A DNA stretch of 20,296 nt from CAYXGZ01 sp964464755 (GTDB lineage: Bacteria; Planctomycetota; MHYJ01; JACPRB01). The position numbers and the translations under genes are program-made. Below are positions 1 to 11,000 of the stretch, piece after piece. How positions within the stretch are numbered: the stretch's first letter is position 1; each line of letters begins with the position of its first letter. The notes under the pieces were generated by a model. That model was not told the origin of the DNA. It searched no databases and saw nothing but the letters and a program-made list of their open reading frames with translations. The DNA lies in assembly GCA_964464755.1 (NCBI GenBank), contig CAYXGZ010000058.1:1-20296 (forward strand), written 5' to 3'.

Positions 1-2352
<2,352 letters not shown>

Positions 2353-2363
2353 GAGAACCGCGC

Positions 2364-2369
2364 ATTTTA
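2364..2369 (-). promoter_or_regulatory. Candidate -10 box (TAAAAT) of uvrA
   Basis: Read on the minus strand, TAAAAT lies 11 bases ahead of the uvrA ATG at 2352. With normal -10 geometry, transcription would start near 2357 and leave a leader of about 5 bases. No Shine-Dalgarno sequence is visible, which fits a nearly leaderless message. The -35 region is poor (TGGCAC at 2392-2387, spacer 17). No LexA-like palindrome was recognised. Confidence 0.5.
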
Positions 2370-2433
2370 GCAGGCGGCCCACGGGCGTGCCATGAACCGC
2401 CGGCCGCGGGCTCCGTTTCATCCCCCGGAAACC

Positions 2434-2439
2434 TATAAT
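2434..2439 (+). promoter_or_regulatory. Candidate -10 box (TATAAT) of the TPR-rhomboid operon
   Basis: A perfect TATAAT in very GC-rich surroundings. Its predicted start site is 2446, one base before the ATG at 2447. The box overlaps a further in-frame ATG at 2438, which argues that 2438 is not the translation start. No convincing -35 is seen about 17 bases upstream. There is no Shine-Dalgarno sequence, so the message is probably leaderless. Confidence 0.55.
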
Positions 2440-2446
2440 GCCCGCC

Positions 2447-4264
2447 ATGACGACCCTCCCGGCCCCGCCGGAGTCGGCCGCGCAGAAGGACGTGGCGCTG
2501 AAGAAGCGCCTCCTCTTCCGGTCGAGCTACGTCTTCTTCGTCGCGCTCGCCGGCGTCTTCCTCTTCCTCACGCTCAAGTACCGCGGCATGGTCGCCCCCG
2601 TGATCGGCGAGAAGACCCTGCAGCGCAAGTGGGCCTGGCGCATCGAGGGGGCCCGCCTCGCCCTCGAGCGCGCCGACCGCCTCGGCCGCCTCGCGGTGGA
2701 CAAGGAGGGCATCGAGGCCGTGCACTCCCAGGCCGAGGCCGTCGCCGCCTCCCTCGAGGAGGTCCTCGAGGAGCTCCCCCGCGACGAGACCGTCCTCACC
2801 CTCTCGGGCCGGGCCCTCGAGCTGCAGGGCAACCTCCCCGCCGCCCGCGACCGCTACGCCGAGGCCTGCTCGCGCGTCGAGGCGATCTCGCGCTACCCCG
2901 ACGGCGTGCCCGTGCACTTCTCGACCGCGTCGACTCACCGCGGGCTGCTCTCGGTCCGCGAGGTGCTGCGCCGCGGCCTGCTCGCGGCGGATCCCCGGAA
3001 GTCGGACCCCGAGCTGCGGCAGGAGGCGATGCGCGACCTCCGCCGCGCGATGAACGGGCTGATCCGGGACTACCACACCTCGAGCATCCTGCTCCTCGCG
3101 CTCCAGCTGCTCGACGACAAGCCCGCCGACGTCATCGACGGGGCCCAGCGCGAGATCGACCTCAACCGCCTCGACCCGCTGCCGGTGTTCTGGCGCGGCG
3201 TCGCGCGGGCCTGGCTGCTCGCCGACCGCGAGGCCCTCGAGGACTTCTGGGGCGCGATCCAGGTCCACCCGCTGGCCCCCGAGCCCCACGCCTGGCGGGG
3301 CCGCGTGCTGGAGCGCCTCGGCCGCCGCTCCGCGGCCATCGACGCGCTCGGCGACGCGCTCGCCCGCGACACGACGTTCTTCGAGGCCTGGATGATCCGC
3401 GCGCGCCTGCTGGTGGCCGAGGGCCGCCCCGCCGAGGCCGCGGCCCACTACGCCTCGGCGGCGACGCTGCATCCCGACCACCCCGAGGCCGCCCGGCGCC
3501 ACGCCGAGGCGGCGCTCGACGCCTGGATCCGCGGCGGCCGCCGCGAGTCGGAGCTCCTCGACCGCGCCGTGACCTCCTTGACCGCCCTCCTGGGCGCGAA
3601 GCCCGAGCTCGCGGACGCCTGGGCGGACCGGGCCCGGATCCACCTCGCCCGCAAGTCCTGGGACGCGGCGGAGTCGGACGCCTCGACCGCGCTGCGGCTG
3701 GCGGCGGCGAACCGCGGGGCGCGGCGGGTCCGCGCGGAGGCCCGGCTGGGCCGGGGGGACGCCAAGGGCGCCGTCACCGATCTCGAGGAGGCCATCAAGG
3801 CCTGCGACGTCGCGGCCGAGCTGCGCGATCTGCGCCGGCTCCGGGCCGGGGCGCTCGTCGCGGCGGGCGACCCCGCGCGGGCCGCCACGGAGCTCGAGGC
3901 CCTGCTCGCGGCCGATCCCGGCGACGTCACGCTCGCCCTCGACCGCCTCGACGCGCTCGCGAGGGCGGGCCAGGCCGACCGCGCGCTGGCCGAGTCCGAG
4001 CCGCTGCTCGGCGGGAGCTCGGCGCCCCGCGTCCGGCATTTCCGCGCGGGGCTCCACTTCGCGAGGAAGGACCTCAAGGCGGCGGTCGAGGAGGCCACGG
4101 CCGCGTGGGAGGCCGACCGCTCGTTCATCGATCCCCTCATGCTGAGGGCGCGCTGCCTCGCCGCCTCGGGCGACAAGCCGAACGCGCTGCGCGACCTGGA
4201 CAAGGCCCTCGAGCTCGCGCCGGGCCGCAAGGACGAGATCGAGGCGGTGCGGAAGGGGTTGTAG
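2447..4264 (+). CDS. Membrane-anchored tetratricopeptide-repeat protein
   Basis: A protein of 605 residues. A short cytoplasmic N-terminus rich in Lys/Arg (KDVALKKRLLFR) precedes one membrane segment at about residues 23-43 (SSYVFFVALAGVFLFLTLKY). The rest is alpha-helical with TPR-like repeats from roughly residue 90 to the C-terminus, for example 'AWMIRARLLVAEGRPAEAAAHYASAATLHPDHP' near the middle and 'ALRDLDKALELAPG' at the end. TPR domains bind other proteins; no catalytic domain is visible. I choose ATG 2447 because the ATG at 2438 lies inside the TATAAT box; the difference is three residues. The stop codon TAG shares its last base with the GTG of the rhomboid gene, so the two are almost certainly translated together. 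The TPR domain may scaffold or present substrates to that protease (inference). The specific function is unknown. Confidence 0.88.
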   Translation: MTTLPAPPESAAQKDVALKKRLLFRSSYVFFVALAGVFLFLTLKYRGMVAPVIGEKTLQRKWAWRIEGARLALERADRLGRLAVDKEGIEAVHSQAEAVAASLEEVLEELPRDETVLTLSGRALELQGNLPAARDRYAEACSRVEAISRYPDGVPVHFSTASTHRGLLSVREVLRRGLLAADPRKSDPELRQEAMRDLRRAMNGLIRDYHTSSILLLALQLLDDKPADVIDGAQREIDLNRLDPLPVFWRGVARAWLLADREALEDFWGAIQVHPLAPEPHAWRGRVLERLGRRSAAIDALGDALARDTTFFEAWMIRARLLVAEGRPAEAAAHYASAATLHPDHPEAARRHAEAALDAWIRGGRRESELLDRAVTSLTALLGAKPELADAWADRARIHLARKSWDAAESDASTALRLAAANRGARRVRAEARLGRGDAKGAVTDLEEAIKACDVAAELRDLRRLRAGALVAAGDPARAATELEALLAADPGDVTLALDRLDALARAGQADRALAESEPLLGGSSAPRVRHFRAGLHFARKDLKAAVEEATAAWEADRSFIDPLMLRARCLAASGDKPNALRDLDKALELAPGRKDEIEAVRKGL

Positions 4265-5220
4265 TGGCCGACGCCGCCGCCCCGACCGCGATCTCCAGGC
4301 TCCGCGACATCCCCGCGACGCTCTTCGTGCTCGGCCTCTGCCTCGCGTGGTGGATCCGCTGCGAGTGGGCCGGGGACACGACGAAGGTCGACGATCTCGT
4401 CGCGTTCGGGGCGCTGGAGCGCTCCCGCGCCTGGTCGGGCGAGCCCTGGCGCCTGGTCTCCGCGATGTTCCTGCACATCGGGGCCCTGCACCTGGTGTGG
4501 AACGTCTGGGGCATGTACAGCCTCTGCGGCGCCGTCGAGCGCTGGATCGGCTCGTGGCGATTCCTCGTCGCCTACTTCCTCTCGGGCCTCCTCGGCTCCG
4601 CGTCCAGCCTCGCGATGCACGACGTGGTCGGCGCGGGCGCCTCGGGCGCGGCCTTCGGGATGATCGGCGTCGTCCTCGTCGCCCACTACCACGTGCAGGG
4701 GAGCTGGAGGGCCTTCTTCGCGTCGAGCGCCGTGAAGGGGATCCTGGTCAACATCGCGATCTGGACCGCGCTGGGCATGACGGCCCTCCGCATGGACAAC
4801 TGGGCGCACGGCGGCGGCCTGCTCGGCGGCATCCTGGCCGGCATCCCGCTCCTCGCCTGGAGGCAGCGGCGGCCGCGGGTCCAGGCGGCGGGCGTCGCCG
4901 TCGTCGCGCTCCTCGTCGCCGCGGCGTGCTTCGTGGCGGTCCGGCCGGCGCCGGGCGCGACGGCCCTCTACGGCGCCCACCGCGCCTTCCAGGACGGCGT
5001 CGCGAAGTTCGAGAGCGACCCCGCCGGCGCGCTGCGCGACTTCGAGCGGGCCGAGGCCCTCGGGGACTCGACGCCGGAGAACCCGTTCAACCGGGGCCTG
5101 CTCCGCGGGGTCCTCGGCGACGAGGCGGGCGCCCGCCGGGAATTCGAGCGCGCCCGCGACCGCTCCGCGCCGGGCTCCGAGCTCCGCGCGAAGGCCGAGG
5201 AGCGCCTCCGCGGACCCTGA
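4264..5220 (+). CDS. Rhomboid-family intramembrane serine protease with C-terminal TPR-like tail
   Basis: A protein of 318 residues from a GTG start that shares one base with the upstream stop codon (TAGTG). Rhomboids cleave transmembrane helices within the membrane. The family hallmarks are present: HIGALHLVWN (His71, His76, Asn80), the catalytic serine in GAGASGAAFG (Ser127), and the catalytic histidine in NWAHGGGLLGG (His182). Several hydrophobic segments lie between residues 17 and 225, the last at about 207-225. After it comes a soluble tail (about 236-318), AFQDGVAKFE...ALRDFERAEALGD...AGARREFERARDR, which looks like two TPR-type helical hairpins. The fold and active site are clear. The substrate is unknown. 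The operon partner is a TPR membrane protein, so both products carry TPR modules. Confidence 0.93.
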   Translation: MADAAAPTAISRLRDIPATLFVLGLCLAWWIRCEWAGDTTKVDDLVAFGALERSRAWSGEPWRLVSAMFLHIGALHLVWNVWGMYSLCGAVERWIGSWRFLVAYFLSGLLGSASSLAMHDVVGAGASGAAFGMIGVVLVAHYHVQGSWRAFFASSAVKGILVNIAIWTALGMTALRMDNWAHGGGLLGGILAGIPLLAWRQRRPRVQAAGVAVVALLVAAACFVAVRPAPGATALYGAHRAFQDGVAKFESDPAGALRDFERAEALGDSTPENPFNRGLLRGVLGDEAGARREFERARDRSAPGSELRAKAEERLRGP

Positions 5221-5223
5221 GTC

Positions 5224-5252
5224 CTTGCAATCGCGGGGGGCACCGGTAGAAT
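5224..5252 (+). promoter_or_regulatory. Promoter of the SPT/zinc-ribbon/GNAT operon (TTGCAA-17-TAGAAT)
   Basis: A -35 TTGCAA (5224-5229) and a -10 TAGAAT (5247-5252) are separated by exactly 17 bases, sigma70-like geometry. It begins 3 bases after the rhomboid stop codon. The predicted start site near 5259 leaves about 3 bases before the ATG at 5262. No ribosome-binding site is visible, so the mRNA would be leaderless or nearly so. Confidence 0.65.
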
Positions 5253-5261
5253 CCAGCCGAC

Positions 5262-6476
5262 ATGCCGTCCTCCACGCCCCCCCGGGCCGACCTCTTCCAG
5301 AAGTGCCGGAATTTCACCCGCCACAAGGAGGCCGAGGCCGCGGGCCTCTACCCCTACTTCAAGGCGATCCAGTCCGGAGCGGACGCCGAGGTGATCGTCG
5401 GCGGCCGGAAGATGATCATGGTCGGGTCGAACAACTACCTCGGCCTGACCACCCACCCGAAGGTCAAGGAGGCCGCGATCAAGGCCGTCGAGAAGTACGG
5501 CAGCGGCTGCACCGGCTCGCGCTTCCTCAACGGCACGCTCGACATCCACGAGGAGCTGGAGCACCGCCTCGCCCGATTCATGCGCAAGGAGAAGGCCCTC
5601 CTCTTCTCCACCGGCTTCCAGGTCAACCTCGGCGTCCTCTCCACCGTCGTCGGCAAGGACGACGTCATCCTCTGCGACCGCATGAACCACGCGAGCATCA
5701 TCGACGGGACGCGCCTCGCCTTCGGCCGCACGCTCAAGTTCAAGCACAACGACGCCGGCGACCTCGAGCGCATCCTCGAGTCCGTCGAGATGCAGGAGTC
5801 CACCGGGTCCGCCCTCGTCGTCACCGAGGGCGTCTTCAGCATGGAGGGCGACCTCGGCGCCCTGCCCGACATCGTCCGCCTGAAGCGCCGCTTCGGCTTC
5901 CGCCTCTTCCTCGACGACGCCCACGGCATCGGCTACATGGGCGCCAACGGCCACGGCGTCGCGGAGCACTTCGGCGTCGAGCGCGACGTCGACCTGATCA
6001 TGGGCACCTTCTCGAAGTCCTTCGCCTCCCTCGGCGGCTTCGTCGCCGGCGAGGGCGCCGTGATCGACTACGTGAAGCACCACGCGCGCTCGCTGATCTT
6101 CTCCGCGTCGATGCCGCCCTCCGCGGTCGCGACCGTGCTCGCCGCGCTCGACATCATCGAGAAGGAGCCAGAGCACCGCGAGCGCCTCTGGAAGAACACC
6201 CGCAAGATGCACGCCGCCTTCCGGGACCTCGGCTTCGACATCGGGACCACCCAGACGCCCGTCGTCCCGATCATCGTCGGCGACTTCGAGAAGACCCTCG
6301 TGTTCTGGCGAGAGCTCTTCGAGGCCGGCGTCTTCGTGAACCCCGTCGTCCCCCCCGCCGTCCCGCCCGACATGGCCCTGCTCCGGACGAGCTACATGGC
6401 GACCCACCAGGACGCCGAGCTCGACCGGGTCGTCGAGATCATGGGCCGGATCGGCAAGAAACTGGGAGTGATCTAG
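5262..6476 (+). CDS. Alpha-oxoamine synthase family PLP enzyme, probably serine palmitoyltransferase (Spt-like)
   Basis: A protein of 404 residues, the usual length for the alpha-oxoamine synthase family (serine palmitoyltransferase, KBL, BioF, HemA). These enzymes condense an amino acid with an acyl thioester and release CO2. Visible motifs are SNNYLGLTTHPKVKEA (about 56-71), YGSGCTGSRFLNGTLDIHEELE (about 79-100), FSTGFQVNLG (115-124), NHASIIDG with the PLP-stacking His143, DDAHGIGYMG (Asp219, His221), and TFSKSFASLGG with the PLP-binding Lys252. The 'GCTGSRFLNGT..IHEELE' and 'FSTGFQVNLG' blocks recall bacterial serine palmitoyltransferases. No biotin genes are nearby, which weighs against BioF, and no threonine dehydrogenase, which weighs against KBL. 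It directly abuts the zinc-ribbon gene and heads a three-gene operon that ends in a GNAT-fold acyltransferase. The family is certain; the serine/palmitoyl specificity is an inference. Confidence 0.9.
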   Translation: MPSSTPPRADLFQKCRNFTRHKEAEAAGLYPYFKAIQSGADAEVIVGGRKMIMVGSNNYLGLTTHPKVKEAAIKAVEKYGSGCTGSRFLNGTLDIHEELEHRLARFMRKEKALLFSTGFQVNLGVLSTVVGKDDVILCDRMNHASIIDGTRLAFGRTLKFKHNDAGDLERILESVEMQESTGSALVVTEGVFSMEGDLGALPDIVRLKRRFGFRLFLDDAHGIGYMGANGHGVAEHFGVERDVDLIMGTFSKSFASLGGFVAGEGAVIDYVKHHARSLIFSASMPPSAVATVLAALDIIEKEPEHRERLWKNTRKMHAAFRDLGFDIGTTQTPVVPIIVGDFEKTLVFWRELFEAGVFVNPVVPPAVPPDMALLRTSYMATHQDAELDRVVEIMGRIGKKLGVI

Positions 6477-6971
6477 ATGCCCCGCAACTGCCCGACCTGC
6501 GGCGGCGCGGTCCCCGAGACCACGAACCGCTGCCCCAACTGCCGGCAGGCCGTGCGCCAGACCGAGGTCCAGCACAGCCTCGCGCCCCTGCCCCACACGA
6601 CGGGCCGGCGCGACAAGAAGGACGTGGAGCTCAACCTCCCGCGTTTCCTGCCCGACGCCCGGTACTGCTTCGGAAAGACCTGGACGAGCGGCGCGCTCTA
6701 CCTGCTGCCCGAGGGCATCTTCTTCCTGTCCGAGAAGGACGGCTACACCACGCCGGAGTCGTGCAAGGACCTCAAGCCGCTCCAGGGCGTCGCCAAGGTC
6801 GGCACGCTCGGCTTCTGGGCCTCCGAGAAGGACATCGAGAAGGTCTACCGCGTCATCCTCGTCAACGCGGCCGTCACGATCACGGGCCGCAAGGTCCCGC
6901 TCCGCCTGGACTCCGAGGGCTGGGACGTCCTGGCCGCCTACTGCGCCCTCGCGGGCATCCCCGTCGAATGA
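6477..6971 (+). CDS. Zinc-ribbon protein of unknown function
   Basis: A protein of 164 residues. The N-terminus holds a zinc ribbon of the CPTC...CPNC type (Cys5, Cys8, Cys19, Cys22). A linker of about 25 residues follows. A second domain (about 50-164) is of mixed beta character: GALYLLPEGIFFLSEKDG, then VYRVILVNAAVTITGRKVPLRL, then DVLAAYCALAGIPVE. The beta pattern followed by a C-terminal helix is reminiscent of PH/GRAM-like folds, but this is a weak impression. The ATG begins immediately after the TAG of the Spt-like gene, and the stop overlaps the next start (ATGA), so it is an internal operon gene made together with two lipid-type enzymes. I do not recognise the family. It could be an accessory or membrane-recruitment factor for that pathway (speculative). 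Confidence 0.85.
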   Translation: MPRNCPTCGGAVPETTNRCPNCRQAVRQTEVQHSLAPLPHTTGRRDKKDVELNLPRFLPDARYCFGKTWTSGALYLLPEGIFFLSEKDGYTTPESCKDLKPLQGVAKVGTLGFWASEKDIEKVYRVILVNAAVTITGRKVPLRLDSEGWDVLAAYCALAGIPVE

Positions 6972-8086
6972 CCCTCGACGTCTCGCCGGTCTCCTCCCCC
7001 CGGGACCTCGAGGCCTTCCTCCGCCTGCCCTGGTCGATCTACAAGGACGAGAAGACCTTCGTCCCGCCCCTGCTCTCGGCCGACCGCAAGCTGCTCGACC
7101 GCGACCGCAACCCGTTCTGGAAGTTCGCCTCCGCCGAGCACTACCTCGCGCGCCGCGACGGCCGCGTCGTCGGGCGGATCTCCGCGATCCACAACCCGCG
7201 TCACCTCGAGTACCACGGCGAGCGCTGCGGCTTCTTCGGCTTCCTCGAGACCGAGGAGAACCCCGAGACGGCCCGGGCCCTGCTCGGCGCGGCCGAGTCG
7301 TGGACGCGGGCCCGCGGCAACGCGACCATCCGCGGCCCCGTGAACCCCTCGACCAACGACCCCTGCGGGATGCTCGTCGAGGGCTTCAAGTGGCCGCCCT
7401 TCGTGATGATGACGATGAACCCGCCCTGGTACCCGTCCCTCGTCGAGGCCGCGGGCTACGCGAAGGCCATGGACCTGCTCGCGTACATCATCCCGACCTC
7501 CGACGTGGTCCGGGACAAGATCGAGCGCGTCGCCGCCACGGTCCGTGAGCGCGGCCGCGTGAAGATCCGCCCCGTCCGCCTCGACCGCTTCGAGGAGGAG
7601 CTCTCGACCGTCATCGACCTCTACAACGACGCCTGGAGCCGGAACTGGGGCTTCATCCCGCTGACCCCCGAGGAGATCCGCTTCCTCGCGTCGGACCTCA
7701 AGTCGATCCTGCTGCCGGAGCTCGTCGTGATCGCGGAGCTGGACGGGGAGCCCGCGGGCTTCGCGCTCGCGCTGCCGGACGTCAACCACGTCCTGAAGCG
7801 CTGCAACGGGTCGCTGTTCCCCCTCGGCTGGCTGGGCTTCCTGCGCTTCAACCTGCGCCGCATCCCGACGATCCGCCTCGTCGCCCTCGGGGTGCGCAAG
7901 GCCCTGCAGAACTCGGGCATCGGGACGCTGTTCTACGACTACTACGTGCGGCTCGGGACCGAGCGGGGCTACAAGGCGGCGGAACTCTCGTGGATCCTGG
8001 AGACGAACGACCTGATGAACCGCCCGCTCGTGCAGATGGGAGCGAAGGTCTACAAGCGCTACCGGATCTACGACAAGGCGCTCTGA
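6968..8086 (+). CDS. GNAT-fold N-acyltransferase, candidate bacterial ceramide synthase-like protein
   Basis: A protein of 372 residues whose ATG overlaps the preceding TGA (ATGA), so translation is coupled. The N-terminal half carries FVPPLLSADRKLLDRDRNPFW, a 'GRVVGRISAIHNPRH' beta pair, GFFGFLE, 'IRGPVNPSTNDPCGMLVEGF' and PPFVMMTMNPPWYP. This is the signature set of a widespread family of about 370-380 residues, usually annotated as GNAT N-acetyltransferase. The C-terminal half has a GNAT-like core: VVIAELDGEPAGFALALPD (about 253-271), RLVALGVRKALQNSGIG (303-319, acyl-CoA-loop-like) and AELSWILETNDLMNRPL. Bacterial ceramide synthase is known to have an acyl-CoA N-acyltransferase fold and to work with Spt. 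Co-operonic placement with an Spt-like enzyme suggests that role, but I cannot prove membership of the same subfamily from sequence alone. It could instead acylate another amine. Confidence 0.88.
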   Translation: MTLDVSPVSSPRDLEAFLRLPWSIYKDEKTFVPPLLSADRKLLDRDRNPFWKFASAEHYLARRDGRVVGRISAIHNPRHLEYHGERCGFFGFLETEENPETARALLGAAESWTRARGNATIRGPVNPSTNDPCGMLVEGFKWPPFVMMTMNPPWYPSLVEAAGYAKAMDLLAYIIPTSDVVRDKIERVAATVRERGRVKIRPVRLDRFEEELSTVIDLYNDAWSRNWGFIPLTPEEIRFLASDLKSILLPELVVIAELDGEPAGFALALPDVNHVLKRCNGSLFPLGWLGFLRFNLRRIPTIRLVALGVRKALQNSGIGTLFYDYYVRLGTERGYKAAELSWILETNDLMNRPLVQMGAKVYKRYRIYDKAL

Positions 8087-8090
8087 GCCG

Positions 8091-11000
8091 CTACTCCCAG
8101 ACCTCGACTCCGCCCTTCACGGACAGCAGGAAGCGGCCCGGCCGCCGCAGGACGGCCGGCAGGGCCTGGCCCTTCGCGTCCGCCCTCGGGACGAGGTCCG
8201 TCGCCACCCGCTCCACGTAGCCCCCGCCCTGGCGGGACAGCACGACCGCGGCGGATACCTCGGCGACGGCGCCCGGGGCCAGCGCGTGCGGGTTCGCGAC
8301 GAGCCAGCCGTCGCGCAGCGGGTGGATCTCCATCAGCGGCCCCCGGTCGAGCAGCGTCTTCACGGTCGGGACCACGGCGTCCCAGGCGACCTGGAACTTG
8401 CCGTCGACCGGCTTCAGCGCCGTCAGGAACGCGCGGCGCTCCGGGGGCGGCAGGACGCCCTTCGACCGGGGCTCGTTGTAGAGCAGCACGAGCCCGTCGG
8501 GCCCGACGTGCACCAGGCCCCGGGCGTGGCGGAACTCCGAGCGCTGCACCGGCGGCACGGCGCGGTCCTTCGCGAACTCGTCGGCGGCGAGGAGCGTCAC
8601 GACCTGCGCGGAGTCGCGGGTCGAGAACAGGGCGAGCCGCATCGGGTTCTGCGGCTGGTTGGGGTCCGTCGCGGCCGCGACCACGACGTGGTCCGGCGTC
8701 GCGTCGAGCAGCAGGCAGGACGGCCCCGCCTCGAGCAGCTTCGGGTCGAGCCGGGCCTCGAAGGCCTTGTAGGTCGCCGGCGCGTCGGGCACGAGGAGCA
8801 GGTTCCTCAGCACCTTCGACTGGCTGCCGGAGGCGTCCACGAACCAGAGCACGCCCGACGCCTCCTCGACGTGGAGCGCGGCCACCTGGGCTCCGAGGAA
8901 GACGCGCTTGCGGACGTCGCCGCCGTCGGCGAGCGAGAAGAGCCAGAGCTCCGAGGACTTCGTGCCGGACTGGAAGGCCGTCGAGACGACGGCCACCGCG
9001 CGGCCGTGGTACGGCGCGTGGAAGATCACCTGGTGCAACTCGCGCGAGTTCGCGCCGTCGATCGGGAACTGCCGCGCCCACGCGAGCTCGCCCGAGGCGT
9101 CGTCGAGGCAGAGCACCCGGCCGAAGCAGTCCGTCGCCGGGAGGGTGGCGCGGGCCGCCTCGTCGAGCACCCGGCCCAGGCCGCGCCCGCGGTCGGCCGG
9201 CGCGTTCTCGTGCAGCAGCAGGCGCCCGTCGGCGGCGTGGAAGCGGTGGACCGTGAAGCGGTCCCGCAGGCCCGAGTAGGTCCAGGAAACCGCGCCGGTG
9301 GCGGGGTCGAGCGACGCGACGACGTCCTCCCAGGCGACGGCGAGGCGGTAGTCGCGGGTCCAGGCCGCGCCGACGACGGCGCCCCGGGCCGCGGCGGGCC
9401 AGGCGGCCGGCTCCACCGAACCCTCGAGGGGGTCGCCCTGGCGGCGGCCGGTGAACGAGAACTTGCCGCCCTTCATCGCGAGCAGGTCGAAGGACGCGGC
9501 GGACACCAGGGTGCCGTTGATCGTGAGGACGAGGTCGTCCTTGGCGAGCCCGCCCTTCGCGGCCGGCGACTCCGGCTGGACCTCGAGGATGCGGACTCCC
9601 GGGCCCTCCTTGGGCTCGGTCCACGTGGCCCCGATCCAGCCGCCCGGGTGCCGGGCGGCCCAGATCCGCCGGTTCTCGCGGACGTTCCAGAGCTCGACCT
9701 GCGAGCCGCGCGCGAAGACCTCGACGTCGGGCCCCAGCTCGGCCGGGGCGGACCCGAACGCGTCCACGGGGGCGAGGTCCGTCGGGATCGCGCCGGCCAC
9801 GGGCTTCGGGCCCAGGTCGCCGGGCTCGCCCTCGATCCGGGCGCCGACCTTCGGCGGGACGGAGGGGCCGGGCGGCGCGGCGGGCCTCGAGCCCTCGGCG
9901 GCCGCGGTCGCCTTGGCGACGAGGTCCTCCCAGGCGAGTTCCCGGCCCTCCCAGGGGGCGCGCTTCCCCGCGAAGAGCCCGGACGTCCGCTGGAGCTCGG
10001 CGAGGAGCCGCTCGGGGTCGCGGCGGCGCAGGAGGGCCTCGTAGACCGCGGCCTGGAGGGCCGGGGTCCAGGTCGACGGGAAGCGGTCGCGCTGCTCGCG
10101 CAGCACGGAGAGGACGCGGTCCCAGCGCTGCTCCGCCGCGTGGTGGGCGGCGAGCCGCGACACGGCCTCGGAGGCCGCGCGGCTGTCCGGGTAGCGGTCG
10201 ATCACGCCGCGGAACGCCGCCGGGTCGGCGGCCTTCGCCAGCTCCGCGCCGGCCCGACGCTCGATGGCCGCGTAGACGCCGGGCCCGTGGGTCCGCACGA
10301 GCGCCTCGATGCGCGACGACGCGTACTTCCAGGTCTTCCGCACGACCTCGCTGCCCTCGGGCTTGAAGGCCCCGTCGGGCGAGCGGAGGATCAGCGCCTG
10401 GTACTCCTCGACGGCGCGCCGGGCGTACTCCGCCTTCTCCGCGGCGCCCTCCTCCTTCTCGGAGAGCCGCTCGAGGGACTCCGCGAGCCGCCGGGCGGCC
10501 TCGCCGAAGGTGTCGTCGTTCCACGAGAAGCCGCGGGCCAGCGTGAAGAACTCGACGGCCTCGCCCAGCCGGCGGCCCTCGGAGAAGGCCGCGGCCTCGC
10601 GGCCCCGCGCGATGAAGTTCGCGTGCAGCCGCGTCTTCACGTCGCGGACCCTCGGCTCGAACGCGGGGTCGTTCTCGGCCGCGTTGACGAAGGTCAGGTA
10701 GCTCTCGGCGGCCTCGACGAGGCGGCCGTTCTTGTTCATGAGGTCGCCGTGCTCCAGCCAGGCCTGCGGGCTGGGCGGGTCCTGGCCGAGGCGCCGCGCG
10801 AACTCGGAGCGGATCGTGTCGACGTCCGTGTAGATCATGAGCTTCGACGCGGCCACGACGAGGTAGTCGCCCGCGACGAGCAGGTTGCCGGACTCGCCGG
10901 GCTCCTTCCAGCCGGAGGCGTCGACGAGCTTCCACGACCCGACGCCGCCGAAGATCGCGAGCTTGCCGAAGGGCGAGCTCTCGACCTGGGCGTCGGCGCT

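Noticed and set aside
2387..2392. TGGCAC on the minus strand upstream of uvrA as a sigma54 -24 element
   Set aside because: The required GC at -12 with the right spacing is absent, and a sigma70-type TAAAAT box lies nearer to the gene.
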